Positions 56,421-64,000 of a DNA stretch of 64,000 nt are shown here, piece after piece. The position numbers and the translations under genes were made by a program. Under the pieces are notes generated by a model that was not told the origin of the DNA, searched no databases, and saw only the letters and a program-made list of their open reading frames with translations. Source of the DNA: Acidobacteriaceae bacterium (GTDB taxonomy: Bacteria; Acidobacteriota; Terriglobia; Terriglobales; Acidobacteriaceae). The DNA is taken from contig PLGG01000062.1 of the NCBI GenBank assembly GCA_003138515.1, positions 47,765 to 111,764 on the forward strand. The letters run 5' to 3'. Numbering within the stretch: the stretch's first letter is position 1; each line of letters opens with the position of its first letter.

Positions 56421-57371
56421 CTAAGCGGCGTTGATGGCAACGACTTTGCTGTCTCGCAGGTTCTTGACGTCGCGCATGGGTGGGTGGCCGAATAGACGGC
56501 TGTACTCGCGGTTGAACTGGCTCACGCTTTCGTAGCCAACTTCATAGGCGGCGCTCGTGGCGTCCATCCCATCCATCAGCATGCGCTCCCTGGCCGACTG
56601 GAGCCGTAGCTGCTTCTGGTATTGGAGCGGACTCATTGCCGTCAACGAGCGGAACTGATGGTGGAGTGTCGAGACTCCCATGCGGGCGATGGTTGCGAGC
56701 TCGTCCATGCGAAGCTGCCTGGCGTAGTTGGCCTTGAGCCAGGCAATCGCTCTGGCTGTTCTGTGGCTCAGGTCACCGGCAGTCGCGATGGCGCGGAGGC
56801 GTTCGCCTTGCGGGGTCCGGAGGATGCGGTAGAGGATCTCACGATGGATCAAGTGGCTAAGAAACGGTATGTCTTCGGGGACGTCCAGAAGGTCAATAAG
56901 TCGAGAGCACGCGGCCAGCAATCCTGCACCCGTGACACCGACGGCAAGCCCGTGACGCTGACCAGAGGTTACGGGTTCGGGAAGATCTTCCCGGCTAAGG
57001 ACCTCGCGCACGATTGGCATGTCGAGGCGCAGGTTCATGGTCAGCATCGGGACCTGTTCCGAGGCCTCGATGATCTGGCTTTCAACGGGAACATCGATCG
57101 AGGTCAGGAGAAAGGATGACGAGTCGCAAAGGTAAACCGTTCCGCCGAGGTTGATGCGCTTGCGGCCCTGCACGAAAACCGTGAGACTGGGCTCGTAGAC
57201 GGCGCGATAACAGGCCGTAGGCGTGGTGCGACGATAAAGCGCGAGGCCGGGAACGGCCGTGGGGTTTTCCCCGAGCGCCGGCGCAAGGGCGGCAATTTTG
57301 CGGGCCAGCTCTTTGCGCATTTCGATCGCTGTTGCGTTGATGTCGTTGCGCTTCTCTGCACGCTTCGCCAT
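56421..57371 (-). CDS. AraC-family transcriptional regulator
   Basis: ATG at 57371 has GGAGGA upstream and gives 316 residues. The N-terminal AraC_N-type ligand domain (CYRAVYEPSLTVFVQGRKRI) is followed by a double helix-turn-helix with LRMDELATIARMGVSTLHHQF and ATSAAYEVGYESVSQFNREYSRLFG. It is divergent from the oxidoreductase pair and probably regulates it. Confidence 0.92.
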   Translation of the reverse strand: MAKRAEKRNDINATAIEMRKELARKIAALAPALGENPTAVPGLALYRRTTPTACYRAVYEPSLTVFVQGRKRINLGGTVYLCDSSSFLLTSIDVPVESQIIEASEQVPMLTMNLRLDMPIVREVLSREDLPEPVTSGQRHGLAVGVTGAGLLAACSRLIDLLDVPEDIPFLSHLIHREILYRILRTPQGERLRAIATAGDLSHRTARAIAWLKANYARQLRMDELATIARMGVSTLHHQFRSLTAMSPLQYQKQLRLQSARERMLMDGMDATSAAYEVGYESVSQFNREYSRLFGHPPMRDVKNLRDSKVVAINAA

Positions 57372-57621
57372 TTCGATTCGTGTTCCTCCAGTTCCAGCGT
57401 ACAGCGAGTTGGGGCGGAGTGTGCACAAAATCGTAGGGTGGGACAGGATCAGGCAAAGAAAAGGCAGGATTGGGAAAGCGCCTGAAACCCGCTCCTCCGT
57501 AGTATCGAGATGCGGGTAGAGGCAAGGTAACCCCGCGAGGCCTGCCGCCCCGCCTGAAGTGGGACGCCAGCTACCTGCGATGAATCCCGAGCGGGTCGCA
57601 TTCCATCGAGGAGAAAAGTAA

Positions 57622-59574
<1,953 letters not shown>

Positions 59575-60072
59575 CTATTTTGGAGTTTCCCAGTCGTCCA
59601 TCGCGGTTTTGCCGCCCTTGGTGTAGGCGACCTCGATGGTCTGGTAGTCGAGCGTGATTTGTTCGTTGCCGCCCGCCTTGCGAACGCTGAGGATGGTGGC
59701 GTTGGTGAGCACGATCTTCTGCGCGGTCTTGGCGCCTGCTGCGCCCCCGGTGAAGGTAATCACCACTTCGCTCAATAGCTCGTTGGTACTCGCCGCCTTG
59801 GCCAGCATGGGCGATGCCTTATCGATCTCTTTGGTGATCGTGATGGTGGAGTGCATCCGCCTGCCGGTAGGCATCGCGGCCGCCATTGGGGTGTCGCGGG
59901 CGACGCTGACGAGCCGGATTTGGTCGGACATCGCTTCGCCCTTGAACTGTCCTTGCTTGGCGCCCTTGATTGTCATGTATGCATCCATGGCGGCGTTGAC
60001 TGGCACCGCGGGCAGCAGAGCAGCAACCACGCTCGAAAGCACTAACAACTGACCTGCACGAACGATACGCAT
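59575..60072 (-). CDS. Hcp-like (type VI secretion tube) protein with signal peptide
   Basis: ATG at 60072 has AAGGAGG upstream and gives 165 residues. Residues 1-28 form a signal peptide ending PVNAAM. The rest matches Hcp: DAYMTIKGAKQGQFKG, MHSTITITKEIDKASPML, VVITFTGG and ITLDYQTIEVAYT. Ordinary Hcp stays cytoplasmic until loaded, so a secretion signal is unusual. No other type VI gene is in the window, which favours a stand-alone secreted Hcp-fold protein. Confidence 0.85.
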   Translation of the reverse strand: MRIVRAGQLLVLSSVVAALLPAVPVNAAMDAYMTIKGAKQGQFKGEAMSDQIRLVSVARDTPMAAAMPTGRRMHSTITITKEIDKASPMLAKAASTNELLSEVVITFTGGAAGAKTAQKIVLTNATILSVRKAGGNEQITLDYQTIEVAYTKGGKTAMDDWETPK

Positions 60073-60298
60073 CGGAAACCTCCTTGAGCTTTCAATGGAT
60101 GGGAAGCCGTGAAGCCGGATTGCTGTTCCGGCGGCGACAGTATATCGCCGGCTGGGTTCTGCGGTCTTTATTCGGTGGGTGGGCCGTATCTCACTCGCCA
60201 ACCCGGGTCTTCGTCACGCACATGGGGGGGAGTGATGACACGGCGTGGGTGGGGGTTCGGCGCGAGCCCGCAAGGTGCGAGTGCCGAGAGAGGGCTGC

Positions 60299-61228
60299 CT
60301 ACCAACCCATTTGGCGCATGCGTTCGAGGATGAGGGCGGAGTAGCGGGTCATGCGCTCGGGGCGGCGCTTGAGGGGAGCGGGGAGGATGGCGGCGAGCTC
60401 GGCGGCCTGCTGGCGGCCGACGCGGCGGGCCGAGGTTCCGTAGTAGTGCTGGGAGGCCGACTCCGCGCCATAGATGCCGGGGCCCCATTCGACCACGTTG
60501 AGGTAGAGCTCGAGAATGCGCTGCTTGCCGAGGACGAATTCGGCGACGGGGACGAGTGTGAACTCCGCGCCCTTGCGGAGGATGGAGCGGCGGGTTCCGA
60601 AGAAGAGGTTCTTGACGAGTTGCTGCGTGATGGTGGAGCCGCCGCGGATGCGGCCGCCTTCCATATCTTCATCGGCAGCGAGTTCCATGGCCTGCCAATC
60701 GAAGCCATGGTGCTGGTAGAAGCGCGCGTCTTCAGCGGCGATAACGGCGTGCTGGAAGTCGGGCGAGATTTGGCGGAGGGGGACGAATTGGTAGTGCTCG
60801 TGGTAGGGCTTGCCGTGAATGAAGGCCTGGAAGCGGCGCTCGATGTGGACGGCGGTGGTGGGAGGGTCGATGAATTTGGCGGCGACGAGGGTGAGCGCGG
60901 CGGCGAGCCAGGCGGCGACGAGGGCTAGGGCGAGGCAGAGGGCGATGGCGGGAAGACGGCGGGCTGGAAGAAGCGAGCGGAGGGAACGCTTGCGGCGGGG
61001 TGGTGCGGGGGGCGGGGGTAGCTCGGGTCTTGGCGCGGAGAGCGGAGGTGAAGGTGGTTCGGGCGGTGGCGCGGGGAGTGGTGCTGAGGCCGGCTCGGGC
61101 TTTGGGGCGGGCTTCGATTCGGGCGGTGGCGCTGAAACCGGTGCGGGGAGTGGAGCTGAGGGTGGTGCGGGCGGTGGGGAGGGCGGCTCGGGCTTTGGCG
61201 CGGGGGGTGGGTTGGGTTCGGAGGGCAC
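60299..61228 (-). CDS. mtgA: Monofunctional peptidoglycan transglycosylase with proline-rich N-terminus
   Basis: The 309-residue protein polymerises lipid II glycan strands. After about 75 residues of Pro/Glu/Ala repeats comes a membrane helix (LALALVAAWLAAALTLV), then the GT51 domain with the catalytic Glu in AAEDARFYQHHGFDW and GGSTITQQLVKNLFF. The N-terminal repeat is longer than normal for MtgA and may bind envelope partners. The GTG start at 61228 is likely, but the repeat makes the start uncertain. Confidence 0.92.
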   Translation of the reverse strand: MPSEPNPPPAPKPEPPSPPPAPPSAPLPAPVSAPPPESKPAPKPEPASAPLPAPPPEPPSPPLSAPRPELPPPPAPPRRKRSLRSLLPARRLPAIALCLALALVAAWLAAALTLVAAKFIDPPTTAVHIERRFQAFIHGKPYHEHYQFVPLRQISPDFQHAVIAAEDARFYQHHGFDWQAMELAADEDMEGGRIRGGSTITQQLVKNLFFGTRRSILRKGAEFTLVPVAEFVLGKQRILELYLNVVEWGPGIYGAESASQHYYGTSARRVGRQQAAELAAILPAPLKRRPERMTRYSALILERMRQMGW

Positions 61229-61244
61229 GTACCAGAATAGAAGA

Positions 61245-61275
61245 CAGGTGTCAGGGGTCAGGTGTCAGGGGTCAG
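61245..61275. repeat. Tandem 14-bp repeat
   Basis: CAGGTGTCAGGGGT occurs twice in a row (61245-61258 and 61259-61272) and a third copy begins. It lies between the transglycosylase start and the acetyltransferase stop. Confidence 0.8.
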
Positions 61276-61286
61276 AAAAGCGGGCG

Positions 61287-61790
61287 CTAGAGGGTGCGCT
61301 GGTAGCGGAGGACGTCGACGGAGGTGTTCCAGACGACGTCGATGCGGCGGAGGCCGTCGGGGGTCCACTGGTCGGTTTTGTAGAAGCGCTGGGCGCGGAG
61401 GTTGTCGATGAGAGTGAAGAGGTAGGCGTTCTTGAGGCCAAGAGAGACGAGGTGGGCGCGGGCGGCGGTGACCAGAGCGACGCCGACGCCGAGGCCCCAG
61501 GAATGGGGATCGACATAGAGGGCGGTGAGCTCGCCGTGGTTGGGCAGGTCGGGCTCGTGCGAGGGACAGGTGGTGGCGAAGCCGTGGATGATGTTGCCGG
61601 TGGCGGCGACGATGGTGTGGGGGCGGAGTGGACCGGAGTTGGAGAGATCGTATTTTTCGGCGCGGTCCTCGGGGCGGAGCTGGTCGAGATAGTCGTCTGG
61701 GAGAAGGCCGCGATAGCCCTGCTGCCAGGCGCGGACGTGGACGCGAGCGATGGCGAGAGCGTCGGGCGGCTGGGCAGGACGGAGAAGCAT
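61287..61790 (-). CDS. GNAT-family N-acetyltransferase
   Basis: The 167 residues start with LRPAQPPDALAIARVHVRAW and contain LYVDPHSWGLGVGVALV, the acetyl-CoA-binding motif A (V-x-P-x-x-x-G-x-G), and a C-terminal AQRFYKTDQW. The substrate is unknown. Confidence 0.9.
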   Translation of the reverse strand: MLLRPAQPPDALAIARVHVRAWQQGYRGLLPDDYLDQLRPEDRAEKYDLSNSGPLRPHTIVAATGNIIHGFATTCPSHEPDLPNHGELTALYVDPHSWGLGVGVALVTAARAHLVSLGLKNAYLFTLIDNLRAQRFYKTDQWTPDGLRRIDVVWNTSVDVLRYQRTL

Positions 61791-62072
61791 TTTTTAAGAG
61801 TATGGCACGAGAGACAGTGGTTAGTGGTTAGTGATTAGTGTTTAGAAAGGCACCTGCAAAAGTGGTTAGTGATTAGTGGTTAGAAAGGCATCTGCGACAG
61901 TGGTTAGCTTTCAGTTCTTCGCTTGGTTCGTAAAGGCAGCCTTCAGCTCTCAGCTTTCAGCAATCAGCTTGATACGTGCGGAAAAGAGGAACAACTATTA
62001 GCTCTTAGCTGTCAGCTTTCAGCTTGATTTCGGCGGCGTGGGGTTGAAGATTGCCGGAGACGGGGGTGGGTG
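61791..62072. repeat. Repeat-rich intergenic stretch, second copy of the TTAGTG family
   Basis: No gene is supported. GTGGTTAGTGATTAG and related runs followed by AAAGGCA occur several times at 61814-61907, as at 55.99-56.06 kb. CAGCTTTCAGC/TCAGCTCTCAGC runs follow at about 61930-62030. Confidence 0.75.
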
Positions 62073-63716
62073 TCAACGGAAAGTCAGGAGAGAGGAGGGC
62101 TCGTCGCCGACGGTTGTACGCGTTGGCTCAGCAATGAAGGCGGCCAGCTTCGACTCCATGCTGAGGCGGATTCCCTCGCGCAGGTGGGCGATGTCCATGG
62201 GCCTGCCGAAGTGCCATCCCTGGGCGTAGAGAACGCCGCGCTTGAACAGATACTGCGCCTGCGGCTCGGTTTCAACACCTTCGGCCACGATGTCGAGATG
62301 CAGCGAGCGGGCCATTTCGATGATGTGCAGCACCACCTGGCTGGTGGCGCCGTCGGTGTTGATGGTCTCGACAAAGGCGCGATCGATCTTAAGCGTGTCC
62401 AGCGACAGCGTCTGCAGGCAGGCCAGCGACGAGTAGCCGGTGCCGAAATCGTCAATGGCGACGGTGAAGCCCTTGCTGCGGATGGTATCGAGGATCGAAG
62501 CGGTGCCCGGCCCCTGCAGGAAAGCGCGCTCCGTAGCTTCGACCTCGATATTTTTTGGCAAGGCGCCGGAGGCGGCGAGAAGCCCGTCGAGCATCTCCAC
62601 CGTGTGCTCGTCGCAAAGGTCCGCTGCCGACATGTTGATGGCAACGCGGAAGTCCGGATCGAGCTTGAGGAACTGCGGCAGATCACGGCCGACAATCGTG
62701 ACCACCTGCTTGGTGATGAGCTGGATGAGGCCGCATTCTTCGGCCTGAGGGATGAAGTAATCGGGCCGGATTTCGGCGTAATCGCTTCTCCAGCGGACCA
62801 GAGCTTCGGCGCCGATGACGCGGCGAGTGGAAAGGTCAACCACTGGCTGATACACGACGCAGAAATTCTTTTCCTTGATGGCGCGGCGCAGCATGGCGGG
62901 GAAGGATGAGTGCATGCGCGTGGCCAGACTGACCGTGAAGGAAAGAAGCACGCCGCACAGCGCTCCGACGGGAACGAAGAAGAGCGCGAAGTGCCGCATG
63001 CGGTCGTTGATGTAACGTTGCGGCGTCGCTGCCACCACCGCAACGTCCCATTTCGCCGACTGTATGTGCGAGACCAGGTATCCCGCGTCGATGAATGTGG
63101 AATCGCCGCCCTGGGGAACAGGTTCGAGCCAGTTGGCAGGGAGATTCTGGCCGATAACGGCGATAGGTCCGCTCTGGGCAGCGGAGGGAACCAGCACGGC
63201 CAGTTCAACGTCGGGCCCCTCGGTGGAAACGCTGACCGCGAGATTGGGGTCGACGAGCACCGCGAACCCGTTGGAAGCGAAGACATTCAGCGGGCGAGCC
63301 GGCGGCGGCGAGAGCTGCTTGTTCAGGTATTCTGTGACGCCCTGCGCGGTCGTCAGGTCCGGTTTGCCCAGCGCTGCCGGATTCATGACTCCCTGCGAGG
63401 TGCAGAGCAGCGTATCGTGCGCCACGCGGCCAGTTGCCTTGATGTGGCTGGCGCCGAAATCAATCGTGTGCAAAAGCCTCATGTCATCGGGCGAGCAGGG
63501 CGTAACTTTGGCTTGCGCCGCCTTTTGCTGTGCTTCTTCGAATTGGCTTGAAGTTGCTTCGATACGGCGCAGCACATCCTGCGCGTAGGTGAGGCTGAGC
63601 GTCTTCTCCATGGTGTAGCTTTCCATCCACGCCAGATAAATCGAGGCGAGGACAGGCATCGCCGCAACCAGCAATGCAGTGATCAGCGATGTAACAACCC
63701 GGCGTTTTGGCGGCAT
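62073..63716 (-). CDS. Membrane-bound EAL-domain c-di-GMP phosphodiesterase with CSS-motif sensor
   Basis: ATG at 63716 gives 547 residues. A membrane helix (residues 8-27) leads to a periplasmic CSS-motif domain with VTPCSPDDMRLL and a second cysteine in TLLCTSQGV. In related proteins these redox-active cysteines control activity. A second membrane helix follows. The EAL domain has GAEALVRW, NMSAADL, IEVEATE and IDDFGTGYSS, so it is probably catalytically active. It likely lowers c-di-GMP in answer to the periplasmic redox state. Confidence 0.92.
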   Translation of the reverse strand: MPPKRRVVTSLITALLVAAMPVLASIYLAWMESYTMEKTLSLTYAQDVLRRIEATSSQFEEAQQKAAQAKVTPCSPDDMRLLHTIDFGASHIKATGRVAHDTLLCTSQGVMNPAALGKPDLTTAQGVTEYLNKQLSPPPARPLNVFASNGFAVLVDPNLAVSVSTEGPDVELAVLVPSAAQSGPIAVIGQNLPANWLEPVPQGGDSTFIDAGYLVSHIQSAKWDVAVVAATPQRYINDRMRHFALFFVPVGALCGVLLSFTVSLATRMHSSFPAMLRRAIKEKNFCVVYQPVVDLSTRRVIGAEALVRWRSDYAEIRPDYFIPQAEECGLIQLITKQVVTIVGRDLPQFLKLDPDFRVAINMSAADLCDEHTVEMLDGLLAASGALPKNIEVEATERAFLQGPGTASILDTIRSKGFTVAIDDFGTGYSSLACLQTLSLDTLKIDRAFVETINTDGATSQVVLHIIEMARSLHLDIVAEGVETEPQAQYLFKRGVLYAQGWHFGRPMDIAHLREGIRLSMESKLAAFIAEPTRTTVGDEPSSLLTFR

Positions 63717-63895
63717 TGTCGAGCCTCGGAGAAGGGCGTTCAGGGGAAGCCCTGGTTTCGGATCATACTTGCAGGCAGGTTGGGGCGGTATCACCCATTC
63801 GGAGCAGAGGCCGCCGGGGCGAATAAGTGACGGAAGCTCCGTCAAAATCGATTTGGAGCACCCCAGGGCCTGTTAACACTACCTGGGATGGCGGC

Positions 63896-63995
63896 GACGG
63901 GAGCCGATTTTCCCCAGGTCGCGGAGCGCGGAGCGAACTGTAGCCGGCCTACTGGAGCGACAAGCGACAAAGAGATGGGGAAAATCGGCCCCGTC
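63896..63995. repeat. Long inverted repeat near the window end
   Basis: GCCGATTTTCCCCA at 63903-63916 pairs perfectly with TGGGGAAAATCGGC at 63976-63989. With one bulged A the stem extends by six more pairs (63896-63901 with 63990-63995). The loop is 59 nt. It could be a large RNA hairpin or a small palindromic repeat. Confidence 0.7.
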
Positions 63996-64000
63996 CCTTC

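Noticed and set aside
62070-62909. Long plus-strand frame opposite the EAL protein gene
   Set aside because: The minus-strand gene has clear EAL motifs; the plus-strand frame has none.

Overview
The window looks like high-GC chromosome from an acidobacterium (class Terriglobia, close to Acidobacteriaceae/Bryobacteraceae). That is inferred from the gene mix: HemQ-type haem synthesis, the bacillithiol glycosyltransferase BshA, hopanoid-associated HpnE, HpnJ and HpnK-like proteins with paired EamA half-transporters, PEP-CTERM and exopolysaccharide genes, and short dispersed intergenic repeats. No rRNA is present, so the species is not fixed.

Layout. 0-5.9 kb: haem biosynthesis (3' end of a CcsA/HemX-like gene, hemA, hemC, hemD in an overlapping operon), a convergent nth (endonuclease III), a MazEF-like toxin-antitoxin pair, and hemQ. 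6-10.5 kb: a DedA protein, inositol-phosphate synthase, two orphan genes of unlike composition, purU, and an NTF2-like protein. 10.6-14.6 kb: a TetR-controlled efflux cassette (TetR, HlyD adaptor, ABC ATPase, ABC-2 permease) with a palindromic operator at the regulator start. 14.6-18.2 kb: DinB-like protein, secreted protein, BshA, ChbG/HpnK-type deacetylase and tRNA-Val(UAC).

18.17-42.62 kb is the main result: an apparent integrative mobilizable element of about 24.4 kb. A tyrosine integrase lies directly beside tRNA-Val, and 17 bp of the tRNA 3' end are repeated exactly at 42606-42622. The left part carries the integrase, an AlpA-like regulator, an oriT-like pair of inverted repeats, MobC and a MOBP-like relaxase. 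The rest is a mosaic cargo: a tRNA-Pro fragment, a secreted protein, an ECF sigma factor carrying its own zinc finger, an RND pump with a missing N-terminus, and an exopolysaccharide/PEP-CTERM module (flippase, deacetylase-like protein, PEP-CTERM-locus ATPase, two glycosyltransferases, a PEP-CTERM protein, a sigma-54 activator). Sigma-54-type promoter sequences lie before both the PEP-CTERM gene and the activator gene. An IS3-family insertion (IS407-like group) sits inside a segment bounded by perfect 45-bp inverted repeats, and a broken SRAP/YedK gene lies at the right end.

42.7-48.3 kb resumes chromosome: zinc-ribbon protein, HpnE, a membrane protein, two EamA halves and HpnJ. Removing the element would bring the HpnK-like gene and HpnE close together, so the element appears to have split a hopanoid locus. 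48.4-52 kb: a TolC, TPR and HlyD export operon without a permease. 52-55.7 kb: queF, an MFS transporter, a secreted protein and ispG. 55.7-56.4 kb: repeat-rich DNA. 56.4-59.5 kb: an AraC regulator divergent from an SDR and an aldo/keto reductase. 59.6-63.7 kb: an Hcp-like protein with a signal peptide, a monofunctional transglycosylase with a proline-rich N-terminus, a GNAT acetyltransferase and a CSS-motif EAL phosphodiesterase. A long inverted repeat closes the window.
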